A stretch of DNA of 57,829 nucleotides from Nocardiopsis trehalosi NBRC 14201 (GCF_001552555.1 NZ_BCRK01000015.1:1-57829), one strand, 5' to 3'. Counted from the stretch's first letter, positions 1 to 9,050 are shown. Numbers and translations are program-made. Notes: generated by a model not told the origin, from the letters alone.

Positions 1-29
1 CCTTCTCCTCTTCTTGGAAGGGGAGAAGG
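1..29 (-). terminator. Hairpin downstream of the CPBP protease gene
   Basis: CCTTCTCC at 1-8 pairs with GGAGAAGG at 22-29 around a 13-nt loop. It lies just past the stop of the leftward CPBP gene, so it probably ends that transcript. There is no clear U-tract and the window edge hides the continuation. Confidence 0.4.
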
Positions 30-62
30 CGGGAGACGAGGCGGGGTGAGGGCGTGGGCGGC

Positions 63-905
63 TCATCCGGGGGACGGGCGGCGGCGGTGCGCGGTGACGG
101 CGGCGATGGCCGGGCCGAGGACGAACGGGGCGCCGAACACGAGCGCCTGGAAGGTCTCGGCGCCGTGCACGGTGATGTCGGTGTAAGCGCCGCCGATCAC
201 GAGCTGGGCGGACACCTGGAAGACGAGGTGGTAGCCGACGCACGCCCACACGCTGCCGGTGACCGCGCGCACGCACCCCAGGACGACGCCCATGCCCAGG
301 AACAGCAAGCCCCGTTCCGCGAGCACCGACCACCCCTCCGCGGCGACCCACAGCGCCGTGCCGAACACCGTGAACAGCGCCGCCTGGCCGACGACGGCGG
401 CCCAGCGGGGGAGCGCCTCGCCCAGGTTGCGGTACAGGTACTCGCGGAAGATCAGCTCTTCGGGCAGCGCCTCCAGCAGCAGCACGGTCACCACCAGCAG
501 CGCCGCGGCGCCCAGCAGTTCGGCGGCGCCCGACCGCACGTCCAGCGCCACCCACCCCGCCCCCAGGCACAGCGCGGCCGCGCCGGCCGCCGGGACCAGC
601 CACGACACCGCACCGACGGTGAACGCCCACCCCCGGTCGCCGCCGACGGCGGCCCGCAGCTCGCCCCACGGGCGCCGGTCGGCGAAGCGGGCCGCCGCGG
701 CCACCAGCGCCACCCCCAGAACGCCGAGCACGACGGCGTTCACCAGGTGCGTCCCCACCCGGGGCAGGCCGCCGTAGCCGCCCGCCGATAGCTCGTTGAC
801 CGCCCACCACAGGGCCATGGCCGCCCCGCTGACCAGCACCACCCTCAGCGGGCGCGGCAGGCCGCGCGGCCGCTGCACCCGCCCCTCGGTCGGCGTCTCC
901 GCCAT
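63..905 (-). CDS. CPBP family intramembrane metalloprotease
   Basis: A 280-residue polytopic membrane protein of the CPBP (CAAX protease/bacteriocin-processing, Abi) family. The diagnostic EExxxR motif is present as PEELIFREYLYRNL around residues 148-161, and a later histidine in CVGYHLVF (about residue 225) fits the second metal-binding motif. I count six to eight hydrophobic segments. The ATG at 905 was chosen because the open frame upstream is only Arg/Ala-rich GC-biased translation. Family members cleave within the membrane; the substrate cannot be told here. The gene stands alone, with a hairpin past its stop. Confidence 0.85.
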   Translation of the reverse strand: MAETPTEGRVQRPRGLPRPLRVVLVSGAAMALWWAVNELSAGGYGGLPRVGTHLVNAVVLGVLGVALVAAAARFADRRPWGELRAAVGGDRGWAFTVGAVSWLVPAAGAAALCLGAGWVALDVRSGAAELLGAAALLVVTVLLLEALPEELIFREYLYRNLGEALPRWAAVVGQAALFTVFGTALWVAAEGWSVLAERGLLFLGMGVVLGCVRAVTGSVWACVGYHLVFQVSAQLVIGGAYTDITVHGAETFQALVFGAPFVLGPAIAAVTAHRRRPSPG

Positions 906-1678
906 ACGCCCTCCCGCTCCGTCCGACTCGTCCGGTCCTTCCTCTCCCGAGGGCCTTCGCGCGCGACCGGCCCGGCCCGGGCCCGGCGCCGGACCTCCGC
1001 CGTGGTTGTTGCGGTCGACGCCGTCGCGCCGTCCACCTCCGCCGCCCGGTGCGCGGGTCCGCCGGTCACGTTCACGCACGTGACCGCCCGCGCCGCGCAC
1101 TCGGCCCTGCCCAGCCCCACGTCCGCGCGCGTCGTCCACGCGCGCCCGCGCCCGCCCGCGCACGTGACCGCCCGCGCCGCGCGCTCGGCCCTGCTCGGCG
1201 TCATCCACGCGCGCCCGTGCACGTCGTACACCCGCGCACGTCCGAGTGGTGGCCGCGCGTCCGCCGTGCCCAGCGCCGCGCGCCACCCTTCGGGCGCGCG
1301 CCGCCGCCGCGCACCGCAGACCCCGCGCACGCCGCAGGCAGGCCCCGCGCCCCACGGCCCCGGCCCGCCGCGCGGCGGGCCGATCCACCGCGCGGTGCCG
1401 CCATACTTCCGCAGATCGCCACCACCGCCCGGAAATGGCCGGAAGCGGCCGCGCGTGTCCGTAAACCGGGTCCGTGGGACGGGTTGCCGGGAGGTGGAGG
1501 GGGCGCGGCCGTCATCCCAACGTCACACGACTTCCTGAGAGATCACTCAGAAAACCCGGCCGGGCGACTTTCCATAACGGGCGCGTCACGGCAACATGGG
1601 ATGTCCGGGTCCGGACGCGGGCCCGCGCCCCGCTGCCGTGCCGCCCCCATCCGCCGACGCCGTTGGGTAATACACTCC
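906..1678. other. Gene-free GC-rich gap
   Basis: About 770 bases between divergent genes with no credible protein. Open frames here are Arg/Pro/Ala-rich artefacts of base composition. It holds an imperfect direct repeat (1075-1194) and a small dyad CTGAG-N6-CTCAG at 1535-1550, and presumably the promoters of both flanking genes. Confidence 0.5.
1075..1194. repeat. Imperfect direct repeat, 84-bp period
   Basis: A 36-nt unit beginning CGCACGTGACCGCCCGC occurs at 1075-1110 and again at 1159-1194 with a single mismatch (A/G). A degenerate continuation rich in CCACGCGCGCCCG follows each copy. There is no conserved spacer structure as in CRISPR. The function is unknown. Confidence 0.6.
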
Positions 1679-3751
1679 GTGACCACCGACCTCCGTTCCG
1701 TGCCCGGACCGCCCGCGCCCGAACGCCCCGCGAGCCCCCGCCCCGCCGCCCGCCGGTTCCTGCCCGAGGTGCAGGGCCTCCGGGCGGTCGCCGTCCTGCT
1801 CGTGCTCGTCTACCACCTCGATAAGGACCTGCTGCCCGGCGGGTACGCGGGCGTCGACGTGTTCTTCGTGATCTCGGGCTTCCTCATCACCACGCTGCTG
1901 CTGCGCGAGGCCGACACCCGGGGCCGCGTCTCCCTGGCCGGCTTCTACGTGCGGCGCGTCCGGCGCATCCTGCCCGCGGCCACCCTCGTGCTGCTCGCCA
2001 CCGGCGTCGCGGCGTTCCTGCTGCTGCCCTCGCCGCGGCTGCTCGACACCGCCCGCCAGCTGATCGCGAGCGCCGCCTACGTCGAGAACTTCTACCTCGC
2101 GACCGAGTCGGTCGACTACCTGGCCGCCGAGACCGCCGCCAGCCCGGTCCAGCACTACTGGTCGCTGGCCGTCGAGGAGCAGTTCTACCTGGTGTGGCCG
2201 CTGCTGTTCGTCGGCTGGGCCGCCCTCGGGGCCCGCCGCACCCGCACCCTGCTGGCCGCGGCCGCCGCGGTCCTCGTCGCCTCGTTCACCTGCTCGGTCG
2301 TGATGACCGCCTCCGACCCCCAGCCCTCCTACTTCCTGCCGCAGACCCGCATGTGGGAGCTTGCCGTGGGCGGGGTGCTGGCCATCGTCCTGGCCCGCCG
2401 CGCCCTCCCCGCCGGCCTGCGCCGGGTCCTGGGCTGGGCCGGACTGGCCGCGATCATCGCCGCGGTCGTCGGCTTCGACGACGCCACCGCCTTCCCCGGC
2501 TGGGCGGCGGCGGTGCCCGTGTTCGGCGCGGCCGCCGTCATCGCCGCCGGGCACAGCGACACCCGGTGGTCGGCGTACGGGCTGCTGGCGTCGGCGCCCG
2601 CCCGGTTCGTCGGCGACATCTCCTACGCCCTGTACCTGTGGCACTGGCCCGTCATCGTCTTCGCCCTCAGCGTCACCGACCGCGACTCGCTCACCCCCGC
2701 CGCCGCCGTCGGCGCGGCCGCCCTGTCGGTGGCGCTCGCCTGGGGCACCAAGGTCCTCGTGGAGGACCCGGTGCGCGACGGCGGCCTGCTGCGCGCCGGC
2801 CGCGCCGCCACCGCCTTCGCGCTGTCGGCCACCCTCGTCGTCACCTCCGTGGGTGCCGCCCAGTACCTGCGCTACCAGTGGCTGCGCGGGGTGGAGTTCG
2901 ACCCGGCGGTCCACGTCGGCCCGCAGGCCATCGGCGACGAGCGCCCCGAGGGCGACCCGGACGAGCGCATCTACCCGCCGCCGGTCGGCGCCGAGGAGGA
3001 CCTGCCGAGCGTCTACGACGACGACTGCCAGGCGTCCAACGCCGAGGTGACGCCCGATCCGTGCGTCTACGGCCCCGACGACGCCGAGACCGTCATCGCC
3101 GTCGTCGGCGACTCCCACGCCGCCCACTGGGTGCCGGCGCTGCGCAGCCTCGCCGGTGAGCGCAACTGGCTGCTGTACTCCTACACCAAGTCCTCGTGCG
3201 CCTTCACCGACACCCTCACCGTCACCGCCGACGCGCCGTACCCCGAGTGCCCCGAGTGGAACGCGGCGGTCACCGACGAACTGGTGCAGACCGTCCGCCC
3301 CGACGTGGTCTTCACCAGCTCGCACTCGCGCACCGACGCCGTCGGCGCGGCCGACGACGAAGAGGGCCGGGCCGCCATCGCCGACGGCATGGCGCGCATG
3401 TGGAGCGTCCTGGAGGAGGCGGGCACCGACGTCGTCGCCATCCGCGACACCCCGGTGACGCGGCCCCGCATCCCCGAGTGCGTCGACCGGCACCCCGACG
3501 CCCTCGACGCCTGCGCCAGCCCCCGCGAGGACGCCGTGCGCGACGACCCGCAGGTGCGCGCCGTGGAGTCGGGCGGCACCGGCGCCGACCTGGTCGACCT
3601 CACCGACGACTTCTGCACCGACGACTCCTGCCCGCCGGTGGTCGGCAACGTCCTGATCTACCGCGACAGCCACCACCTCACCGCCACCTACTCGCGGCTG
3701 CTGGCCCCGGCCCTGGAGGAGGCGGCGGCGGACGTCCTCGACGACCAGTGA
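1679..3751 (+). CDS. OafA-type acyltransferase with C-terminal SGNH domain
   Basis: About 690 residues. The N-terminal half is an acyltransferase-3 (OafA/YrhL) membrane domain: PEVQGLRAVAVLLVLVYHL opens it, followed by GGYAGVDVFFVISGFLIT and about ten hydrophobic segments, including SYALYLWHWPVI. The C-terminal half is a SGNH-type domain with VVGDSHAAHW as the nucleophile block and DSHHLT near the end as the Asp-His block. Such fusions O-acylate cell-surface polysaccharides or glycolipids. The start is uncertain: GTG at 1679 has a TACACT hexamer only 2 nt before it, and in-frame GTG at 1700 is an alternative. A hairpin follows the stop. Confidence 0.85.
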   Translation: MTTDLRSVPGPPAPERPASPRPAARRFLPEVQGLRAVAVLLVLVYHLDKDLLPGGYAGVDVFFVISGFLITTLLLREADTRGRVSLAGFYVRRVRRILPAATLVLLATGVAAFLLLPSPRLLDTARQLIASAAYVENFYLATESVDYLAAETAASPVQHYWSLAVEEQFYLVWPLLFVGWAALGARRTRTLLAAAAAVLVASFTCSVVMTASDPQPSYFLPQTRMWELAVGGVLAIVLARRALPAGLRRVLGWAGLAAIIAAVVGFDDATAFPGWAAAVPVFGAAAVIAAGHSDTRWSAYGLLASAPARFVGDISYALYLWHWPVIVFALSVTDRDSLTPAAAVGAAALSVALAWGTKVLVEDPVRDGGLLRAGRAATAFALSATLVVTSVGAAQYLRYQWLRGVEFDPAVHVGPQAIGDERPEGDPDERIYPPPVGAEEDLPSVYDDDCQASNAEVTPDPCVYGPDDAETVIAVVGDSHAAHWVPALRSLAGERNWLLYSYTKSSCAFTDTLTVTADAPYPECPEWNAAVTDELVQTVRPDVVFTSSHSRTDAVGAADDEEGRAAIADGMARMWSVLEEAGTDVVAIRDTPVTRPRIPECVDRHPDALDACASPREDAVRDDPQVRAVESGGTGADLVDLTDDFCTDDSCPPVVGNVLIYRDSHHLTATYSRLLAPALEEAAADVLDDQ

Positions 3752-3828
3752 GCCCGGCCGGGCCCGTTGTGCGGTCCGGTCCCCGGCCCCCGGCCCCCGG
3801 CCCCCGGCGCCGGGCGTCCGCGCGTCCG

Positions 3829-3864
3829 CCCGTTCCGCCCCTTGCCACAATGGGGCGGAACGGG
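3829..3864 (+). terminator. Rho-independent-like hairpin after the acyltransferase
   Basis: CCCGTTCCGCCCC (3829-3841) pairs perfectly with GGGGCGGAACGGG (3852-3864) around a 10-nt loop. It sits between the acyltransferase stop and the next start, and is preceded by a short GGCCCCC reiteration at about 3784-3806. Confidence 0.65.
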
Positions 3865-3920
3865 GCGGCGGGGCCGTCTTCCGCCCCGGCACCCCCTGCC
3901 CGACGCCGTTGGAGCCGCCC

Positions 3921-4424
3921 ATGGAACGCCCCTTGCTGCTGCTCGACGTCGACGGCCCGCTGAACCCGTTCCGCGCCGGCCGGGCCCCGCTCCCGCGCGG
4001 GTACCTGCCGCACACCATCCACGGCCTGCGGGTGCTGCTCGACCCGGCGCACGGGCCCGCCCTCGCCGCGCTGCCCTTCGACCTCGTGTGGGCCACCACC
4101 TGGGAGCACGACGCCAACACCGAGATCGCCCCGCGCGTCGGCCTGCCCGCCCTGCCCGTCATCACCTGGCCGGTCGGCGCCGACACCGCGCCCGGCCTCT
4201 GCTTCAAGACCCCCACTGTGGCCGCCTACACGGCCGGTCGCCCGTTCGCCTGGGTGGACGACGAGGTCACCGACACCGACCGGGCCTGGCTCGCCGCCCG
4301 CCGCGACACCCCGTTCCTCCTGCACCGCGTATCGGCCCGCCGCGGCCTGCGCCCCACCGACCTGGCCACCCTCGCCACCTGGGCCGCCACCCACGCTCCC
4401 GACGCCGCCCCCATCGGGGACTGA
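3921..4424 (+). CDS. HAD-like hydrolase family protein
   Basis: A protein of 167 residues opening with PLLLLDVDGPLNP, a HAD motif I variant (DxDG), with a later FAWVDDEVTD that resembles the acidic motif IV. WATTWEHDAN is typical of the actinobacterial HAD-like hydrolases often annotated hypothetical or secreted. ATG 3921 is preceded by GGAG six bases upstream; an in-frame TTG at 3909 is less likely. The substrate is unknown. Confidence 0.75.
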   Translation: MERPLLLLDVDGPLNPFRAGRAPLPRGYLPHTIHGLRVLLDPAHGPALAALPFDLVWATTWEHDANTEIAPRVGLPALPVITWPVGADTAPGLCFKTPTVAAYTAGRPFAWVDDEVTDTDRAWLAARRDTPFLLHRVSARRGLRPTDLATLATWAATHAPDAAPIGD

Positions 4425-4838
4425 TCCCACCCGCCCCCACCCGCCTACTGCGGGACGGCCCCTGGTGGCCAGGTCCGGTGACCCATCCCGTGCGGTCGGC
4501 ACCGGAAACCCGCGCTCCCCTCCCGCCGACCCGGGTGCGGCCGAGGCGGTCGCCGGTCTCCCGGCGTGTGCGGCGGCGGAGCCGGTGACCGGGTCGGCCG
4601 ACGATGGCGAGCGGCCCCTGCCGCTCGTCGCAGCGCACGGCGCGCACCGAGACGCCGGCGCCCGGTGCCACCTCGCCGACGCGGACCGGCGATCTCCGCC
4701 CCTGTGTTCTCCGGAACACCCTGTCCGAACAGCGTTGATCACGTAAAGTCATGCACCGGAAACGCAATGTGTCGAGCATGAGCGGCGGCGCGGAACCGCG
4801 TCGTGCGCGTCTCCCACTTCCGGCTCGCGAGGTGACCG
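4425..4838. other. Intergenic region upstream of the P450 operon
   Basis: No convincing ORF. The right third is less GC-rich and carries the tandem dyads listed separately, then GAGG about 6 nt before the P450 start. Most likely the promoter region of the P450-methyltransferase pair. Confidence 0.5.
4704..4732. promoter_or_regulatory. Tandem dyads upstream of the P450 gene, candidate operator
   Basis: GTGTTC-TCCG-GAACAC (4704-4719) is a perfect 6-bp inverted repeat, followed at once by CTGT-CCGA-ACAG (4721-4732). Both lie 107-135 bases before the P450 start. No regulator gene is adjacent, so the binding protein is unknown. Confidence 0.4.
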
Positions 4839-6050
4839 ATGGCCGAGACGTCCGAACTCCCGCGCTTCCCCTTCTCCGAACGCGCGGACGACCTCCCCCC
4901 GCAATGCCGGGCGCTGCTCCGGGAGCACCGGCCGGTCGTCCGCGTCAGGACCAACACCGGCGACACCGCCTGGCTCGTCACCGGCTACGAGGCGGCGCGG
5001 GCGGTCTTCGCCGACGAGCGCTTCAGCCACGCCCGCACCACCGATCCCGACGTCCCGCGCCAGGACGCCCCGCCGATCCCCGCGTCCGTCGCCAACTCCT
5101 GGGAGGTCGCCCGGCAGGCGGGCCTGCGCACCGAGATCCAGCGTGCGATGGCGCCGCCCCGGGTCGAGGAGATGCGCCCGTGGGTGCGCGCCACCGCCGA
5201 CGCCATGGTCGCCGAGACCGTCCGGCAGGGGCCGCCCGCCGACCTGCTCCCCGGGTTCGCGTCCGCCCTCCCCATGGCCGTGGCCACGTGGCTCGTGGGG
5301 CTCCCGACCGCCGACGCCGACCGCCTCACGGCCTGGGCCCACATCGCCTCCACCACCACCGTCCACCCCCGCCACGTCCTCGACGCGAACTGGGCGGAGC
5401 TGCGCGCCTACCTCGCGGCCCAGCCCGACACGCCGCCGGAGGGCGTGCGGCCGGGGCTGCTGCACCGGCTGCGCGCCGCCAACGCCGCGGCAGACCCCGC
5501 CCTGCGCCTCTCCCCGGAGCAACTCGCCGACCTCGCGGGGGCCTTCCTCGGCTCGTCCTTCGCCAGCAGCGCCGGTGTCCTGCCCCTGGCGACCATCACC
5601 CTGCTCCAGCACCCCGAGGCCCGGGCCCGGCTGCGCGACGAACCGGAGCTGACCCCCGCCGCCGTCGAGGAGCTGCTGCGCCACGCCCTGTTCATCCGCG
5701 ACGGCCTGCCGCGCATCGCCACCGCCGACATCGAGGTCGCCGGCACCCTCATCCGCACCGGCGAACTCGTCCTCGTCAGCCCCGACACCGCCAACCGCGA
5801 CCCCGCAGCCTTCACCGACCCCGACCGCTTCGACATCGACCGCCCGCGCACCCCCACCCACCTCGCCTTCGGCCACGGCCACAACCACTGCCCCGCCACC
5901 GGGCTGGCGCGCATGGAGCTGACCGAAGCCGTCACGGCGCTGGTCCGCCACCTGCCCGCGGACGCCCGCCTCGGCGCCGACCCCGACGCCCTCGACTGGC
6001 GGCCCGGCCTCCAGGTCCGCATCCCCGGCACGATCCCGGTGGTCTGGTGA
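4839..6050 (+). CDS. Cytochrome P450, atypical motifs
   Basis: A 403-residue soluble bacterial P450. The heme-thiolate loop is FGHGHNHCPATGLAR with Cys351; the usual Gly two residues after Cys is Ala. The K-helix ExxR is EELLR. The I-helix, normally AGxET, reads LAGAFLGSSFASSAG: the acid-Thr pair used for oxygen activation is missing, which suggests non-standard chemistry or substrate-assisted protonation. The start ATG follows GAGG. The stop overlaps the next gene by 4 bp, so it probably acts with the methyltransferase on the same small molecule. The substrate is unknown. Confidence 0.88.
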   Translation: MAETSELPRFPFSERADDLPPQCRALLREHRPVVRVRTNTGDTAWLVTGYEAARAVFADERFSHARTTDPDVPRQDAPPIPASVANSWEVARQAGLRTEIQRAMAPPRVEEMRPWVRATADAMVAETVRQGPPADLLPGFASALPMAVATWLVGLPTADADRLTAWAHIASTTTVHPRHVLDANWAELRAYLAAQPDTPPEGVRPGLLHRLRAANAAADPALRLSPEQLADLAGAFLGSSFASSAGVLPLATITLLQHPEARARLRDEPELTPAAVEELLRHALFIRDGLPRIATADIEVAGTLIRTGELVLVSPDTANRDPAAFTDPDRFDIDRPRTPTHLAFGHGHNHCPATGLARMELTEAVTALVRHLPADARLGADPDALDWRPGLQVRIPGTIPVVW

Positions 6051-6832
6051 GCGGCCCGGCGGCCGGCCCGCCGCGCGGGGGCGCCGATCCCCGCGACCCC
6101 GCCGCCCCCGGCCCGCACGCCGTCGCCGACAGCATCCTTCTCACCGAGCGGCTGAGATCAGAGGACCGGCGCAGCTTCCACCTGCTGGGCCGCACCTGGG
6201 AGCTGCTGCCCGAGGTGTTCTCGCCCGCCCTCAGCTCCGGCACCGAGTTCTACACCCGCCGCCTCCCCTTCCCGCGCGGCGGCCGCTTCCTGGAGATCGG
6301 CTGCGGCGCGGGCGTGACCTCCGTCGTCGCCGCGCTCTCCGGCTGCGCGGCGGTGACCGCGGTCGACATCGGCCCGCCGGCCGTCGCGAACACGGCCCGC
6401 AACGCCCGGCGCCACGGCGCCACCGCACTGCGGGCGCTGGTCAGCGACGTGTTCGCCGCCGTCCCCGACCGCGGGTACGACGTCGTCTTCTGGAACATCC
6501 CCTATGTCGGCATGCCGGAGGGCTACGAGCACCCGTCCGACCTCACCCGTTCGGTGTTCGACGTGGGCCACCGCTGCTGCCGCGCCTACCTGGCGGGGGC
6601 CCGTTCGGTCCTCGCGCCGGGCGGGCGGCTGTTCCTGGGGTTCGGCGACATCGGCGACCGCGCCGCCATGGAGGCCATCGCGGCCGGGCACGGGTGGCGC
6701 GCGGAACTCCTGGCCGCCGGCCGGTCCGACCCCGATCCCCACATCGAGCACCGGCTGTTCGAACTGCACGACATCCGCCCGCCCGGCGGCGGGCCCGGTT
6801 CATCGCCGGGGCCCGCGCCGGCGGGGCCGTGA
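6047..6832 (+). CDS. Class I SAM methyltransferase, HemK/PrmC-like
   Basis: A 261-residue protein with SAM motif I FLEIGCGAGVTS, motif II AVDIG, and motif IV WNIPYVG. The last resembles the NPPY motif of amine/amide N-methyltransferases of the HemK/PrmC group, but with Ile for the first Pro. There is no N-terminal PrmC helical domain, only a short Pro/Gly-rich extension. It starts at a GTG that overlaps the P450 TGA (GTGA), implying translational coupling. Likely a small-molecule tailoring enzyme rather than release-factor methylase; that is inference. Confidence 0.8.
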   Translation: MSGPAAGPPRGGADPRDPAAPGPHAVADSILLTERLRSEDRRSFHLLGRTWELLPEVFSPALSSGTEFYTRRLPFPRGGRFLEIGCGAGVTSVVAALSGCAAVTAVDIGPPAVANTARNARRHGATALRALVSDVFAAVPDRGYDVVFWNIPYVGMPEGYEHPSDLTRSVFDVGHRCCRAYLAGARSVLAPGGRLFLGFGDIGDRAAMEAIAAGHGWRAELLAAGRSDPDPHIEHRLFELHDIRPPGGGPGSSPGPAPAGP

Positions 6833-6927
6833 GGGCCGCAGGGCGCCGCGTCCGGGTGCGGACACCCGTCCCGGAATGAGTATCCGTGCTCAGGCGGCCG
6901 CCCCGGCGGCGGCCGACCATAGGCGGC

Positions 6928-7215
6928 ATGACCACCAAACCCGTACGCACGACCGCCACCCCCGCCTTCTTCGTGCAGTCCGCGCTCTCCTTCGCGGTCT
7001 CCTCTGTGGGCCTGGGTGTGGGCATCCTCTACCTGCCCGTCGACGCCTGGATGCGGGCGTTCGTCGGCCTCGGGCTCCTCTACGTGATCACCTCCACCTT
7101 CACGCTGGCGAAGGTGGTCCGCGACCGCCAGGAGGAGACCGCCGTGACCAGCCGGGTCGACCAGGCCCGCCTCGACAAGCTGCTCGCCGAACACGACCCG
7201 TTCAAGGTCGACTGA
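6928..7215 (+). CDS. YiaA/YiaB family inner membrane protein
   Basis: A 95-residue protein with the YiaAB two-helix domain: FFVQSALSFAVSSVGLGVGI and AFVGLGLLYVITSTFTLAKVVRDRQE form two membrane segments, followed by a charged C-tail. The family's function is not established. It is a single gene, convergent with the next one. Confidence 0.8.
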   Translation: MTTKPVRTTATPAFFVQSALSFAVSSVGLGVGILYLPVDAWMRAFVGLGLLYVITSTFTLAKVVRDRQEETAVTSRVDQARLDKLLAEHDPFKVD

Positions 7216-7270
7216 TCCGCGTCGGCGGACGACCAGGGCGGCGGCCGACGGCACCCCCCGTGCGCCGCCG

Positions 7271-8125
7271 TCAGTACACGATGGACACGATGCGGGCGGC
7301 GGCCTCCGCCAGGCGGGGGTCGCCCTCGACCTCGGCGCGGGCGAGCGCGGCGGCCGGGTCGACGCCGCGCGTGCACAGCAGCCAGGCGGTCTCCGCGTCC
7401 AGCCGCAGCAGCGCGGTCGGCTCACCCGCCGGACCGGCCAGCGACCAGCCGCAGCCGGTGGCCGTCGCCGTCCACGCCCCGCCCGCCGGACCGGCGACCT
7501 CCACCCGCACCCGCGTCCCCTCGGGGGCCGCAGTGGCGCGGAGCGTGTGCGGCAGCGCCCGCAGGAACGTGTCGAGCACCGTGGAGAACGGACCCGGATC
7601 CGGGTCGGTGCCGCGCCCGGCGGCGTGCCGGATGTGCTGGCGGTGGGTCCACAGCTCGGTGAACTCGCGGGCGGTGTCGAGCCACCTCGGGGCCGGGTCG
7701 ACGCCCGCCCACGACACCCCCAGCGACGGCGCGCCGGGGTCGGTGCCCTCGAAGTGGCGGGCGGTCTGCGCGCCGATCAGCTCCAGCGTGTCGGTCAGCG
7801 CCGCCGGGCTCACCCGGGCGAACGCGTCGACCCACTCCTGGTTGACGCGGTGGATGAAGCCCTCCAGCGGTTCGCCGGGGGCCGGTGCCGGGCCGCCGCC
7901 GTGGCCGTCGCGGTCGCGCGCCAAGCGCCCGTAGCAGTCGCCCAGCACATGGGCCGCGACGTCGCGGACGGTCCAGCCGGGGACGGCCTCGCGCTCCCAG
8001 TCGGCGGGCCCCAGGGCGCGCAGGGTGGCGATGAGTTCGGTGTGCTCGGGGGTGAACAGCGGGCGAGCGTCGATGGGCGGGCCGAGGTGGCCGTACCCGA
8101 CCACGCCACCGGTGGAGAAGGACAT
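7271..8125 (-). CDS. Maleylpyruvate isomerase family mycothiol-dependent protein
   Basis: A 284-residue DinB/MDMPI-fold protein. The N-terminal block PGWTVRDVAAHVLGD carries the conserved histidine of the metal site; a second, HRQHIRHAAG, supplies further candidate ligands. A C-terminal SCP2-like region (about 205-284) matches the two-domain architecture of this family. These actinobacterial proteins are thought to use mycothiol in detoxification or isomerisation; the substrate is unknown. A second family member lies at 18747-19307. Confidence 0.8.
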   Translation of the reverse strand: MSFSTGGVVGYGHLGPPIDARPLFTPEHTELIATLRALGPADWEREAVPGWTVRDVAAHVLGDCYGRLARDRDGHGGGPAPAPGEPLEGFIHRVNQEWVDAFARVSPAALTDTLELIGAQTARHFEGTDPGAPSLGVSWAGVDPAPRWLDTAREFTELWTHRQHIRHAAGRGTDPDPGPFSTVLDTFLRALPHTLRATAAPEGTRVRVEVAGPAGGAWTATATGCGWSLAGPAGEPTALLRLDAETAWLLCTRGVDPAAALARAEVEGDPRLAEAAARIVSIVY

Positions 8126-8243
8126 GGCGCAGAGTCTGCCGACCGCCGGGAAGGGGCGCCAGTCGGCGGCCCGCGCGGCGGCCGGTCCGGTGGCAGTGCC
8201 CGGCCCCTCGCGGGTGCGGTGCGCCGGTCGTGGGACGCGCCCC

Positions 8244-9050
8244 TCAGCCCCAGGTCAGGGGGTCGAGGTGCAGGTAGAACCGCTCCCTGGCGCGGTCGAC
8301 GGGGGCGCCGTAGCGGTCGGCGAACGCCTGCTCGGCGGCGCGCGCCCGGTCCTCGTCGGGCCAGGTCTCGCGGGCGGTCGCGAACAGCAGGGAGAGGTCG
8401 GCGTGGGGGTCGGCGCGACCGAGGCGGCCGAGGTCGATGAACCCGGCGAACCGCCCGCTGCCGGGGTCGACCACGATGTTGGGCAGGCACAGGTCGCCGT
8501 GGCACACCACCGCCGACGCCGCCTCCTGCGCGAGGCGGTGGTCGAGCCCCGGGGCGAGTCGGGCCAGCAGCTCCTCGGGCGGGGTGCCCTGCTGCTCCAC
8601 CGGCAGGAAGTCGTCGGTGACCGCGCCGCGCGCGACCACGTCGCGTGCGGCGGCGAACATCGACGCGAGGTCGCGGGAGAACGGGCACGCCTGGACCGGG
8701 AGGGCGTGCAGCAGGCGTACGGCGTCGGCGATCGGCGCCCACACCGCCGCGAGGGCGTCCGGCCCGAGGCGGTCGGCGGGCACCCCGGCGACGGCCGAGG
8801 TCAGCAGGCAGGCGCCGTCGGCGCCGGTGCGCCAGTCGAGCACGCGGGGGCCGGGGACGCCCTGGTCGTGCAGCCACGCGGCCCGGTCGCGCTCGCCCTC
8901 CAGCGCGGCGGTGTCGCGGGCCGGGACGCACTTGGCGTAGCGGGAGCCGTCGGGGGAGCGGAACACGGCCGCCCCGGACTCCCCATCGGTGACGGGCATC
9001 CACCCGTCCTCCCCGGTCACCGGGGGCAGCAGCGCGCGCAGCGCGGACAT
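8244..9050 (-). CDS. APH(3')-family aminoglycoside phosphotransferase-like kinase
   Basis: A 268-residue protein-kinase-like phosphotransferase. The catalytic loop VVCHGDLCLPNIVV and the metal loop GFIDLGRLGRADPHADLSLL match the APH(3') subfamily closely. An N-lobe lysine in RYAKCVPAR and the later LEGERDRAAWL block complete the ATP site. An alternative start is GTG at 9062, which has TAGCAT eight bases upstream and could be leaderless. Resistance activity cannot be assumed; many such actinomycete genes are cryptic. Confidence 0.85.
   Translation of the reverse strand: MSALRALLPPVTGEDGWMPVTDGESGAAVFRSPDGSRYAKCVPARDTAALEGERDRAAWLHDQGVPGPRVLDWRTGADGACLLTSAVAGVPADRLGPDALAAVWAPIADAVRLLHALPVQACPFSRDLASMFAAARDVVARGAVTDDFLPVEQQGTPPEELLARLAPGLDHRLAQEAASAVVCHGDLCLPNIVVDPGSGRFAGFIDLGRLGRADPHADLSLLFATARETWPDEDRARAAEQAFADRYGAPVDRARERFYLHLDPLTWG

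Noticed and set aside
1075-1194. Possible CRISPR array
   Set aside because: Only two copies of an imperfect repeat, no regular unique spacers and no cas genes in the window.
1586-4216. An 876-codon minus-strand frame opposite the acyltransferase
   Set aside because: Low-complexity antisense of a well-supported gene.
4721-4740. LexA box before the P450 gene (CGAACAGCGTTGATC)
   Set aside because: Half-site spacing is 3 rather than 4 and the right half is poor; the GTGTTC/GAACAC orientation is opposite to a SOS box.
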